This document shows positions 1 to 7,547 of a DNA stretch of 64,000 nt, piece by piece. The stretch lies in assembly GCF_000689415.1 (NCBI RefSeq), contig NZ_HG322950.1, positions 3,355,501 through 3,419,500 on the forward strand. Direction: 5' to 3'. The notes under the pieces are model-generated. The model had not been told where the DNA came from, did not search any database, and was given only the letters and a program-made list of their open reading frames with translations. The translations under genes were made by a program, and so were the position numbers. The stretch is from Pseudomonas knackmussii B13. GTDB lineage: Bacteria; Pseudomonadota; Gammaproteobacteria; Pseudomonadales; Pseudomonadaceae. Numbering within the stretch: the first letter of the stretch is position 1; every line of letters starts with the position of its first letter.

Positions 1-1113
1 ATCTTCCTCGTCGCGGTGATCGCGGCGGCTGGCTACGTTCTAGACCTGCCAGTGAAGGGCCTGCTGGCGACCTCCGGCGTGGTCGCCATCGTCCTCGGCC
101 TGGCCCTGCAGAGCACGCTGAGCGACGTGTTCTCCGGGATCATCCTCAACACCACCAAGCCCTACCAACTGGATGACTGGATCAGCATCGACGGCACCGA
201 GGGCAAGGTGGTGGAGATCGACTGGCGCTCTACCTACCTGCAGACCGCGCAGGGCAGTCTGGCGGTGATCCCCAACTCCCTGGCCGGCAAGGCCAAGCTG
301 CTCAACCTCAGTCGACCGGCCAACCTCTATGGCGTCAGTGTGACGGTCGAGATCAGCCCGCTGGTGCGCCCGCGCACTGTGCTGGATGCCCTGCAACGCG
401 CCCTTGGAGGCTGCCGCGCGCTGCTGCCGGAACCGGCGCCGAGCGTGGGCATCCGCAAGTCCACTGGCAGCGGCGTGGAGTACGAGATGAGCGGCTACGT
501 CGCCTCCATGGGCGAGAAGCGCGAGGTGCGCAACCAGCTTTACGACCTCGCCTTCCGGCACCTGCAAGCAGCCGGCATCGTCCTGCTGAGCAACGCCGAA
601 GCGCTCGCCACCCGCACTGAATTGCCGCGGGCGCGAAGCCTGCTCGGCGAGTCGCCGCTGTTCGCCGCGCTGACCGACGAGGAGAAAGACGTCCTGAGCT
701 CGCACATGCACGCGCAGCCCTTCAAGGCCGGCCAGGTATTGCTGGAGATCGGCGAGGTCAGCGAGGACCTGCTGATCATCGAGTCCGGGGTGGTCAGCGT
801 CACTCTGCCGCGCAGCGACGGCAGCATCGAAGCGGGGCGCATGGGCCCCGGCGAGATCATCGGCGAGGCCGGAGTGCTCTCGCGCAGCGGCTGGCAGGCG
901 CGCTTCAGCGCACTGAGCGACGGGCGCCTGTACCGTATCCCCGGCGACGCCCTGCAGCCCTGCCTGGAGGCCCGCCAGGAGATCGCCGAGGCCATGGCCC
1001 GGCTGCTCGACTATCGCCAGCAGGCCACCGCCGCGCTGCTGGTCGAGGCCCCCGTCCGCCCGCGTCGCCGCGGCTTGCTGCAGTGGCTATCGGGCCTTCG
1101 TCACCACGCTTGA
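1..1113 (+). CDS. MscS-type mechanosensitive channel with C-terminal cNMP-binding domain (5' partial)
   Basis: The reading frame is open to the first base (IFLVAV precedes the first GTG at 16), so the N-terminus lies outside the window. The visible part starts in a membrane helix, followed by the pore-lining segment and the MscS beta domain (VIPNSLAGKAKLLNLSRP, about residues 88-105 of the visible part). From about residue 215 comes a cyclic-nucleotide-binding fold (LFAALTDEEKDVLSS, then a GEIIGEAGVL phosphate-binding-cassette-like stretch) and a basic tail. MscS channels release solutes on hypo-osmotic shock; a cNMP domain suggests gating by a nucleotide, but the ligand is unknown. Inner-membrane protein. 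Confidence 0.85.
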   Translation: MFLVAVIAAAGYVLDLPVKGLLATSGVVAIVLGLALQSTLSDVFSGIILNTTKPYQLDDWISIDGTEGKVVEIDWRSTYLQTAQGSLAVIPNSLAGKAKLLNLSRPANLYGVSVTVEISPLVRPRTVLDALQRALGGCRALLPEPAPSVGIRKSTGSGVEYEMSGYVASMGEKREVRNQLYDLAFRHLQAAGIVLLSNAEALATRTELPRARSLLGESPLFAALTDEEKDVLSSHMHAQPFKAGQVLLEIGEVSEDLLIIESGVVSVTLPRSDGSIEAGRMGPGEIIGEAGVLSRSGWQARFSALSDGRLYRIPGDALQPCLEARQEIAEAMARLLDYRQQATAALLVEAPVRPRRRGLLQWLSGLRHHA

Positions 1114-1171
1114 GGCTGCGGTCCGGCAGCGGCAAGATGATCGCCCCGCCCTGCCCTCCAGGAGCCGCGAC

Positions 1172-1918
1172 ATGACCGACACCCGCCACCTGTTCACCCA
1201 GCAGGCCGACGCCTACCGCAACGGCCGCCCGACCTACGACCCGGCATTCTTCGCCTGGCTCGCCCAGGTGGCGCCGGGTACCGGCCTGGCCTGGGATTGC
1301 GGCTGCGGCTCCGGCCAGGCCAGCCTCGACCTGGCCCGGCACTTCCGGCGCGTGGTGGCTACCGACATCAACACGAAGCAGCTGGAACAGGCGCCGCGCG
1401 AACCCAACATCGACTACCGCTGCGAACCGGCGGAAAGCACCTCGCTGCAACCGGCGAGCGTGGACCTCACCCTGGTGGCCCAGGCGCTGCACTGGTTCGA
1501 CATCGAACGTTTCTATGCCGAGGTGCGCCGCGTCTCGCGCCCAGGCGCATTGCTGGCGGTGGTCTCCTACAACCTGCTGAACATCGAACCGCAGCTGGAT
1601 GCGCTGATCCGGCATCTCTATCACGAGGTCGTCGGCCCTTACTGGGCGCCGGAGCGCAAGCACGTCGAGACGGGCTACGCGACCATTCCCTTCCCCTTCG
1701 AGCAGGTCGCTACGCCACCGTTCGCACTCGAAGCCGAGTGGGACTTCCAGCGCCTGATCGACTACCTCTGCAGCTGGTCGGCGGTGGCCAGCTATCGCCA
1801 GGCCACCGGGCAGGACCCGGTACAGGAGCTGCGCGCAAAGCTGCAGGCTGCCTGGGGCAACGAACCGACCCGCAAGGTCAACTGGCCGCTGACTATCAAG
1901 CTGGGCAAAGTGGCCTGA
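1172..1918 (+). CDS. class I SAM-dependent methyltransferase
   Basis: A 248-aa protein with a Rossmann methyltransferase fold. Motif I is WDCGCGSGQASLDLA (about residues 40-55), the acidic end of strand 2 is VVATDIN, and the post-motif QALHWFD is typical of the UbiE/Methyltransf_11 group that includes yeast trans-aconitate methyltransferase-like proteins. The substrate cannot be told from sequence. The start ATG follows a purine-rich AGGAG site (ccctccaggagccgcgac). It stands 58 bp after the channel gene on the same strand and may be cotranscribed. Confidence 0.85.
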   Translation: MTDTRHLFTQQADAYRNGRPTYDPAFFAWLAQVAPGTGLAWDCGCGSGQASLDLARHFRRVVATDINTKQLEQAPREPNIDYRCEPAESTSLQPASVDLTLVAQALHWFDIERFYAEVRRVSRPGALLAVVSYNLLNIEPQLDALIRHLYHEVVGPYWAPERKHVETGYATIPFPFEQVATPPFALEAEWDFQRLIDYLCSWSAVASYRQATGQDPVQELRAKLQAAWGNEPTRKVNWPLTIKLGKVA

Positions 1919-1936
1919 ACTGCGCATGACCTCCGC

Positions 1937-2012
1937 GTAGGAGCTGACCCTTTTTCGCGATCCAGCCAGCAGGCCGGCCCTGCATTCCTTCGCGGATGGG
2001 ACCCGCCCCTAC
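1937..2012. repeat. REP-like intergenic inverted repeat
   Basis: GTAGGAGC at the left end and GCCCCTAC at the right end bracket TTCGCGATCC and TTCGCGGATGGGACC. This is the layout of Pseudomonas REP/REPIN elements, which lie between convergent genes and are moved by RAYT transposases. The right end overlaps the stop codon of the convergent oxygenase gene. Confidence 0.55.
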
Positions 2013-2734
2013 AAGGCATCGTGAAAGATCACCCCGAGCGTGAAGCGCTCACCCCAGAGCAGGCGGCTCACCCCGTGGCGCATGTTCACCCGGTAGTCTC
2101 CCCGAGCCCCACGCACCGGCCGCTGCGCCACGGCAAACACCACCGCATCGCCGCGCTGCAGCGGCACCACTTCCGCTCGTGACTGCATGCGCGGACGCTG
2201 CTCGGTAAGTACGAACTCCCCTCCGCCGAAGTCCTCTCCTGGTTGCGACAACAACACCGCCACCTGCAAGGGAAATGCGCACTCGCCGTAGATGTCCTGG
2301 TGCAAGCAGTTGTAGTCACCGGCACCGTAGCGCAGCAGCAAGGGAGTGGGTCGCAGTTGCCCGGCCGCATGGCAACGCTCGACGAACTCGGCATGCCGGG
2401 GCGGATAGCCAGGCGAATCGCCGAGCTGCTCCTGCCAGCTATTGGCAATTGCGGAAAGAGGCACATACAACGTCTCGCGTAGTGCCTGCACCAGCCCTGG
2501 CAAGGGATAGTCGAAGTACTTGTACTCCCCCTGGCCGAAGTTGTGCCGGGCCATGACTACACGGCTCCGGAAGACCTCATCGCGTACGTACGACCCACTC
2601 AGCGCGGCACACTGACTCGCATCCAACAATGAAGGAATCTGCGCATACCCACGCTCATCGAGCTGTCGTGCCAGCTCGTTCCAGTCCAGCGCGGCGATGC
2701 GCGCAGTCCACGCCACTTGGGCAGTTTCGGTCAT
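2009..2734 (-). CDS. 2OG-Fe(II) oxygenase family protein
   Basis: A 241-aa protein. The Fe(II)-binding HxD (LHQDIYGE, about residues 144-151), the distal His (VNMRHGVSRL, about 220) and an Arg that could bind 2-oxoglutarate (ERFTLGVIF) are all visible, so it should be catalytically competent. Overall similarity is to the PF09859-type oxygenases annotated as acting on methylated nucleic acid; that substrate assignment is family-level only. The gene converges on the methyltransferase to its left and is divergent from the one on its right. Confidence 0.8.
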   Translation of the reverse strand: MTETAQVAWTARIAALDWNELARQLDERGYAQIPSLLDASQCAALSGSYVRDEVFRSRVVMARHNFGQGEYKYFDYPLPGLVQALRETLYVPLSAIANSWQEQLGDSPGYPPRHAEFVERCHAAGQLRPTPLLLRYGAGDYNCLHQDIYGECAFPLQVAVLLSQPGEDFGGGEFVLTEQRPRMQSRAEVVPLQRGDAVVFAVAQRPVRGARGDYRVNMRHGVSRLLWGERFTLGVIFHDAL

Positions 2735-2858
2735 CGAAGAAGAGCTCCTGGCGGTCAGGCTGAAAGTCTAAGCAGGCCCCCATCACAACCGCGCCCCGTT
2801 ACCGGCTTTCAAAACGGCACGGGTAGAATGAGCCTCCACTCCGCCAGCACGCACTGCC

Positions 2859-3485
2859 ATGAGCCTCGACCGCCAGACCCTGCAGAACATCAGCCGACTG
2901 ACCCTGGAGCACTACCAGTCCACCGCGGAAGCCTTCCGCGAAGGCACCCGCGACCATGACGTCAGCCAGAACATTGCCGCTCTGCTTCGGCATATCCACG
3001 GCGAAGCACCCTTCGCGATTCTCGATATTGGCTGCGGCCCGGGGCGCGATCTGCGGACCTTCAAGGCACTGGGCCACGAACCGGTAGGGCTCGATGGCTG
3101 CCCGGACTTCGTCGAGATGGCCCGCTCTGAAAGCCACTGCGAAGTATGGCGGCAAGACTTCCTGGCGCTGGACCTGCCGCCGGCGCGCTTCGATGGCATC
3201 TACGCCAACGCCAGCCTTTTCCACATTCCCTTGCAGGAGTTGCCTCGGGTGCTCGGCCAGTTGCACGCGGCACTGAAACCGAACGGCGTGCTGTTCTCCT
3301 CCAATCCGCGAGGCAACAACTCCGAAGGCTGGAATGGACCGCGCTATGGCTCCTATCACGACTGGGAACACTGGAAGAGCCTGCTCGAATCCGCGGGCTT
3401 CAAGGAGTTGGAGCATTTTTACCGCCCCGCCGGATTACCTCGCGAACAGCAACCCTGGCTGGCCAGCGTCTGGCGTCGCACCTGA
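2859..3485 (+). CDS. class I SAM-dependent methyltransferase
   Basis: A 208-aa protein. Motif I ILDIGCGPGRDLRTFKALG (about residues 50-68) is followed by the acidic strand VGLDGCPDF and the post-I segment DGIYANASLFHI. Lacking a membrane segment or extra domain, it is a small soluble methyltransferase of unknown substrate. It is divergent from the oxygenase; the 124-bp gap between them should hold both promoters. Confidence 0.85.
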   Translation: MSLDRQTLQNISRLTLEHYQSTAEAFREGTRDHDVSQNIAALLRHIHGEAPFAILDIGCGPGRDLRTFKALGHEPVGLDGCPDFVEMARSESHCEVWRQDFLALDLPPARFDGIYANASLFHIPLQELPRVLGQLHAALKPNGVLFSSNPRGNNSEGWNGPRYGSYHDWEHWKSLLESAGFKELEHFYRPAGLPREQQPWLASVWRRT

Positions 3486-3584
3486 TTGGCGGCGGGTACT
3501 CGACGGCAGAGCGGCCGCTGGTGCAATTGATCGATCAGACGGCAACCCCCGAATGAGCGCAGACACCCATTCAACCACTACAGG

Positions 3585-3971
3585 TTAATGCGGCTGCGCC
3601 AGGCGGTGCAGGTTCCAGCGCACCACGCCCCAGATCGACATCTCGTCGCCTTCTGCAATGTGGATGGGCGGATAGCGGTCATTGGCCGGCAATAGGGCGA
3701 AGCCGCCATCGATGATGTCCAGACGGCGGATTAGAGGCTCGCCATTCACTGCAGCCACCACCACCTCGCCGGCATCCGCCAGCAGCGAGCGATCCACTAC
3801 CAGCAGGTCGCTGTCGTGGATTCCGGCCCCGGTCATACCATCGCCATGTGCGCGCACTATGTAGGTATGTGTGCCCTGCAGGCCGAGCAGGTCGTCCAGT
3901 GATTGCAGGCGATTCTGCTGGAGCATGGCGGGATCATTGGCAAGTGGTGTTGTAGCAGCGGCATGTGGCAT
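3585..3971 (-). CDS. UmuD'-like S24-fold protein lacking the catalytic Ser/Lys; SOS-controlled
   Basis: A 128-aa protein aligning with the UmuD/LexA C-terminal fold (VRAHGDGMTGAGIHDSDLLVVD, then GEVVVAAVNGEPLIRRLDI). In UmuD the nucleophile lies in GDSM and the general base in TVKKL; here they read GDGM and LIRRL, so Ser is Gly and Lys is Arg. No Cys-Gly cleavage site is present and the N-terminus is short, so the protein resembles already processed UmuD' and cannot self-cleave. The start at 3971 is chosen because AGGAGG lies 9 nt upstream and a LexA box sits just beyond it; the longer frame reading to 4043 would run through the LexA box. No umuC neighbour is seen. Likely role: a constitutive UmuD'-like partner of a translesion polymerase or of RecA (inference). 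Confidence 0.8.
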   Translation of the reverse strand: MPHAAATTPLANDPAMLQQNRLQSLDDLLGLQGTHTYIVRAHGDGMTGAGIHDSDLLVVDRSLLADAGEVVVAAVNGEPLIRRLDIIDGGFALLPANDRYPPIHIAEGDEMSIWGVVRWNLHRLAQPH

Positions 3972-3990
3972 GGCTGGTTGCCTCCTGATA

Positions 3991-4006
3991 CTGTATATCC
4001 ATACAG
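3991..4006. promoter_or_regulatory. LexA box (SOS operator)
   Basis: CTGTATATCCATACAG fits the gammaproteobacterial LexA consensus CTGT-N8-ACAG exactly. It lies 20 bp upstream of the start codon of the minus-strand UmuD'-like gene and directly behind its AGGAGG site, so LexA would block that promoter. It is about 100 bp from the divergent small gene at 4109, which it may also affect. Confidence 0.85.
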
Positions 4007-4108
4007 ATACCAGAATGCATGCAGCTCGGCAAGGCCTCTGCACACTACAGCGACAGGCATTCCACGGCGGGTGATCTATCCTTGCCGTTGGGGGCGAGGA
4101 CGTTCGAT

Positions 4109-4342
4109 ATGAATCCTGGCACGTTTGTCACACTCCTGATCTTTAGCTGGCTGATGCTGGCAGGAGTGACATTATGGGCGCTGCTGCGCGTGCCTATGCG
4201 CAGGGCTCGGTTGCACCGCCTGCATGGCGAACAGGAACAGCAGCGAGCCACACCCAGCGAATCCTTGTCGGCAACCGACGCCAGTCCGCATGGCGTGGTC
4301 GCGCGCAAACGCCATTTCGGCAAACCGCTCTGGAGCCGCTGA
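4109..4342 (+). CDS. small single-pass membrane protein, unknown function
   Basis: 77 aa: an N-terminal hydrophobic helix (FVTLLIFSWLMLAGVTLWALL, residues 5-25) followed by a basic cytoplasmic tail rich in Arg, Gln and Ser. ATG at 4109 is preferred over the upstream start at 4019 because the hydrophobic helix starts right after it and GAGGA lies 8 nt upstream. Divergent from the LexA-controlled gene. I do not recognise a family. Confidence 0.5.
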   Translation: MNPGTFVTLLIFSWLMLAGVTLWALLRVPMRRARLHRLHGEQEQQRATPSESLSATDASPHGVVARKRHFGKPLWSR

Positions 4343-4460
4343 GCGGCGCATGCAGGAACTGGCGGCGCAGCCGTCCCTCTTCCATCCCTGCTTGAATTTC
4401 AGCAATCGGCGCGACCTGTTCGCGCCGATATCGCATGTGCCCAACTCGTCGCCGTGGCTA

Positions 4461-4676
4461 TCAGGCCAGTCGAATGGCTGCGCCGGAAACCTCGTCACGA
4501 AGCGAGCGCAACTCGGCAGCGTCCTGGTGCAGGTCATGAATCGCGTTGAGCAAGCGTTGACGCAGGAGTTCGTCGCGAACCTGGTCGACTGCACGCATGA
4601 CCTCGAGCGCAGTGGTTTCATTGTGGCTGGCTACCGCGTCCAGCAGTTTGCGGATGTTCCGGGGAGGACGTTGCAT
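4461..4676 (-). CDS. small helical hypothetical protein
   Basis: 71 aa, strongly charged and predicted all-helical (ALEVMRAVDQVRDELLRQRL, then HQDAAELRSLRDEVSGAAIR). No signal peptide, cysteine or membrane segment. The upstream AAGGG is a modest ribosome site. It has the composition of a real protein but no recognised family. Confidence 0.45.
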   Translation of the reverse strand: MQRPPRNIRKLLDAVASHNETTALEVMRAVDQVRDELLRQRLLNAIHDLHQDAAELRSLRDEVSGAAIRLA

Positions 4677-4919
4677 GTCTTGGGACCCTTTAAAAACTGC
4701 GGGAACCCTAGGACATCAATATTTCTCAGAAATTTCAGTCAGTTGCGATCTGACGAACGGCAGTGCAGAGGTTCCCGGATGGCCCGTACGGATGCGGTCC
4801 GGAGTGGACAGCCGTCACAGAGGAATTCCCTGCACGATCAATCCCTTGGCTCCAGATGCCTTGGCTTTACCGGCTTTCGCCGACTCGGTATAGTCACGCC
4901 CCTTGATGCACCCTCCCCG

Positions 4920-5006
4920 GCTCGGATGGTGAAATTGGTAGACACAGCGCACTTAAAATGCGCCGGCCCAACGGTCTTGCGGGTTCGAGTCCCGCTCCGA
5001 GCACCA
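4920..5006 (+). tRNA. tRNA-Leu (anticodon TAA)
   Basis: An 87-nt class II tRNA with encoded CCA. Acceptor arms GCTCGGA and TCCGAGC pair, the D-arm contains AATTGGTAGACAC, the anticodon stem GCGCA/TGCGC holds CTTAAAA with TAA at the centre, a long variable arm follows, and the T-arm is GCGGGTTCGAGTCCCGC. It closely resembles E. coli leuZ. Confidence 0.97.
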
Positions 5007-5139
5007 TGTCACGCATCCCTGGCGTGATCGCCCGCCTCGCTCCGGCCCTCAGAATTAGTCGTAATTAGAGGCTATTCGCCATCATCACCCCCTGACTACC
5101 ATGGCTCCACGCCTGGCTGAAAGGATGCGGACCCGGCGC

Positions 5140-5169
5140 AAGGCTGCCTCCCGCACGGCGGCCTTTTTC
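5140..5169 (+). terminator. Rho-independent terminator downstream of tRNA-Leu
   Basis: AAGGCTGCC (5140-5148) pairs with GGCGGCCTT (5157-5165) with one T-G wobble, and a T run follows. Confidence 0.75.
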
Positions 5170-5265
5170 ATTTCCCTCTTTCACCCCCCCCAATTTTCCG
5201 ACTCCTCGGCAACGATTTCTTCACGTGCCGGCGGCGATGATTGCCGACAAAAAGGAGTAGCCTGA

Positions 5266-5676
5266 ATGAGACAACGCATCGCCACGCGCGTAGGTCGTTC
5301 CCTGGTGGTAGTCGAAACCAAGGACATCACTCACTTCAGCGCCGAAGAGAAATACGTAACCGCCTTCACCAGCAAGGGGCAGATTCACTTCGAGGCCACG
5401 CTGAAGGACCTGGAAGTGGAGTTCGCCGAGGAATTCGTGCGCATCCATCGCAGCCACCTGGTGCGTCGCAGCCTGATCACCGGACTGCGCTGGAAAGCCT
5501 ATGCCGTCAGCATCGGACTTGCCGGCACCAGCATTCGCCTGCCGCTCAGCCGCAACCGAGCAAGCTTCATCAGGGAGTTGCTGAATGCCGCCCCTGCGAA
5601 TGCGCAATCCATCGGCATGGTCTCGCACATCGCCGAACCCTCAGCGACTTCCGCACAGCAACACGCCGCTCATTGA
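5266..5676 (+). CDS. stand-alone LytTR DNA-binding domain protein
   Basis: A 136-aa protein. Residues about 12-110 match the LytTR fold: DITHFSAEEKYVTAFTSKGQ, then EEFVRIHRSHLVRRSLITGL, the region that contacts DNA in AgrA and AlgR. There is no receiver domain, so it is not a classical response regulator. The ~25-residue tail is low complexity. The start ATG at 5266 has AAAGGAG 11 nt upstream. It is probably a transcription factor working as a dimer on imperfect direct repeats (family knowledge); targets are unknown. Confidence 0.85.
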   Translation: MRQRIATRVGRSLVVVETKDITHFSAEEKYVTAFTSKGQIHFEATLKDLEVEFAEEFVRIHRSHLVRRSLITGLRWKAYAVSIGLAGTSIRLPLSRNRASFIRELLNAAPANAQSIGMVSHIAEPSATSAQQHAAH

Positions 5677-5860
5677 ATTCGGATGTGAAGGGTTTCACTC
5701 CCCGGCTAACAACAAGTAGCTGGCGGCAGGGAACCCCCTGCAGAATTGCCGGTCTGAGTTCGCCGGATTCCCCAGCACGCGCCTCGCTCGACCATTCGGC
5801 CCACTAGCCCTGCGCTGCTCTAACACCACAATCGATACTCCCCTTTCAGAGGTTCGCAAC

Positions 5861-6214
5861 ATGCGTAAAGTACTTCCCGTCCTCGCCTTCAGCCTGCTCG
5901 CCGCCGCCCAAGGTGCCATGGCCGGCAGCGGCACCCAGGCAGCAGTCGGTGGCGGTCTGGGCGGTGCCCTGGGCAACGTCGTCGGCCAACAGCTCGGCGG
6001 CAGCACCGGCGCAGCCCTCGGCGCTGGCCTGGGCGGCGCAGTAGGTGGCGCGGCCACCGCGAAGAAAGGCAAGAAAACCCAGGCAGCCATCGGTGGCGGT
6101 CTGGGTGCGGCCGGCGGCTCGATCCTCGGCAACAAGCTGGGCGGCAGCACCGGCGCGGCCATCGGTGCTGGCCTGGGCGGCGCAGCCGGCGGCGCCATCG
6201 GCGCGAAGAACTAA
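5861..6214 (+). CDS. secreted glycine-zipper protein
   Basis: A 117-aa protein. Residues 1-21 form a Sec signal peptide ending in AMA. The mature part consists of two near-identical glycine-zipper units (AAVGGGLGGALGNVVGQQLG and AAIGGGLGAAGGSILGNKLG, each followed by GSTGAA-GAGLGGA) separated by the basic linker TAKKGKKT. Internal duplication is clear at protein and DNA level. Such proteins usually pack into or against membranes in the envelope; the specific role is unknown. A strong terminator follows 39 bp after the stop. Confidence 0.85.
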   Translation: MRKVLPVLAFSLLAAAQGAMAGSGTQAAVGGGLGGALGNVVGQQLGGSTGAALGAGLGGAVGGAATAKKGKKTQAAIGGGLGAAGGSILGNKLGGSTGAAIGAGLGGAAGGAIGAKN

Positions 6215-6253
6215 GGACGCACTCGACGCCTGCGGGCGGTAGCGTGTCCCACG

Positions 6254-6288
6254 AAAAAGCCCCTTGGATGTTCTCCAAGGGGCTTTTT
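6254..6288 (+). terminator. Rho-independent terminator after glycine-zipper gene
   Basis: AAAAAGCCCCTTGGA (6254-6268) pairs perfectly with TCCAAGGGGCTTTTT (6274-6288). The symmetric A and T tracts make it work in both directions, so it may also stop the minus-strand gene at 6340. Confidence 0.9.
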
Positions 6289-6339
6289 GCTGGTCACTCG
6301 AATCATGGCGGGATCACCCCGCGCGACGCATCCGCGCAA

Positions 6340-6450
6340 CTACCATCCCGGGACCTTGTGCTGGGCCGAAATCGCCAGGCAGCTGAATAGGTACCCTCCT
6401 ACCACCGTCACAGCGATCGCGACGGCACACCAGAACTTCACTTTCGACAC
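6340..6450 (-). CDS. 36-aa small membrane protein
   Basis: GTG start at 6450 with an AGGGAGGA site about 5 nt upstream. The peptide is VSKVKFWCAVAIAVTVVGGY then LFSCLAISAQHKVPGW, a single membrane helix. The larger frames over this area (up to 124 aa) have no ribosome site and unnatural composition; this short version is chosen for its Shine-Dalgarno sequence and hydrophobic pattern. The bidirectional terminator at 6254 lies just downstream. Function unknown. Confidence 0.4.
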   Translation of the reverse strand: MSKVKFWCAVAIAVTVVGGYLFSCLAISAQHKVPGW

Positions 6451-6726
6451 GGACTCCTCCCTGAGCTCTGCATGCGCGCAGAGCATACTGACCGACTCCC
6501 TGGCTGTCCCTCGCTTTCGAGTATCGCCTTCGGTACAGATATGCCAACGAATGCCTGCTGGAACGAGGCGTCCAAAACGGCTGCCCGACCGCAAACATTC
6601 GCGCATGTATATTTATTTCGCAAGTCGAATAGTGGCAATATGCCCCGCCCTCTTGCTGAGGACACTGCCGGCCAACGCAAGGATGCACAGGCCGGCTTTC
6701 AGCCGATCATCTCGCGCGGCAGGCAC

Positions 6727-6948
6727 TTAGAGCCCCACTGAAATCACCCCGGTACGGACCTGTTCGGCAATGCCGATCAGACGCTCGGCATCCTCTTGCA
6801 GAAAGTTGGCCATCCTCAGCAAATGCTCGGCCTGAGATTTCGGCAACTGCGCGGCGGCTCGCTCCAGGTCGACCGCCAGCCCCTCGTGCCGGAAAGCCAT
6901 GTTCAGCAACTCGCGCCGTAACTGCTGGCTCGAACTGTTCAGGCCCAT
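6727..6948 (-). CDS. small helical hypothetical protein
   Basis: 73 aa, starting at ATG 6948 with GGAGGG 6-7 nt upstream; the longer frame to 7038 has no such site. The sequence is amphipathic-helical (QQLRRELLNMAFRHEGLAVD, then SQAEHLLRMANFLQEDAERL) with no cysteine or signal peptide. It resembles a small cytosolic helical bundle. I do not recognise the family. Confidence 0.5.
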   Translation of the reverse strand: MGLNSSSQQLRRELLNMAFRHEGLAVDLERAAAQLPKSQAEHLLRMANFLQEDAERLIGIAEQVRTGVISVGL

Positions 6949-7547
6949 CGCGAACCCTCCTGATGCGGTCGAAAATCTCAGCATAGTTGCCGGAGCCAGG
7001 CTCCACGCCCTGCGCTGAAATCGATCTTCCCGCCCCATCGTACGTGCAATGCGAGCTGCGCACCTTCAACTACTTGGCAATTGGACACACCCAAAGCAAC
7101 AGCAGGGTTGCCGGCACGTCCGTCACCCTCCAGCCGCTGGTTACCCACCCAAGCGGCAAAGCGTATCCGCAATGCTCATCCGCACGAAAAGCGCGCGCCC
7201 TAGCGACTGGATTGACGCGGGTCAAAATACGGCAATCCGCCATTGATAGGATGCACCCGCACAGTGCAGAAAGGATGCTCGAAGTGTAGGACTGCGCGCC
7301 CCCGCGGCGCGGTCCTTCCCCCCTTGATCCCGTCCCCATGAGGTCGGCTTCGACACTGATTTCAGTTCCAACTCGTCGCATGCCCAACGTCACAGAAGAC
7401 TCAAGGGGAATCGCACTGCTGCCTGCATTCGGGCAAATCCAGCAAAAGGCTCGTCTGCGCCATGGTCTTTACCGAGAGCGAGCTGTACATTAGCCAACCC
7501 TTGTCGGTCACGGACGAGGCCCCGTTGTCCTGCCCATATCTGGAACG
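6949..7547. other. 599-bp stretch without a convincing gene
   Basis: Several overlapping frames exist on both strands, but none has a ribosome site plus protein-like composition. A GC-rich inverted repeat (GGACTGCGCG with GCGCGGTCC, near 7287-7313) has no T run. The promoter of the GGDEF-EAL gene should lie at the right end. Confidence 0.5.
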
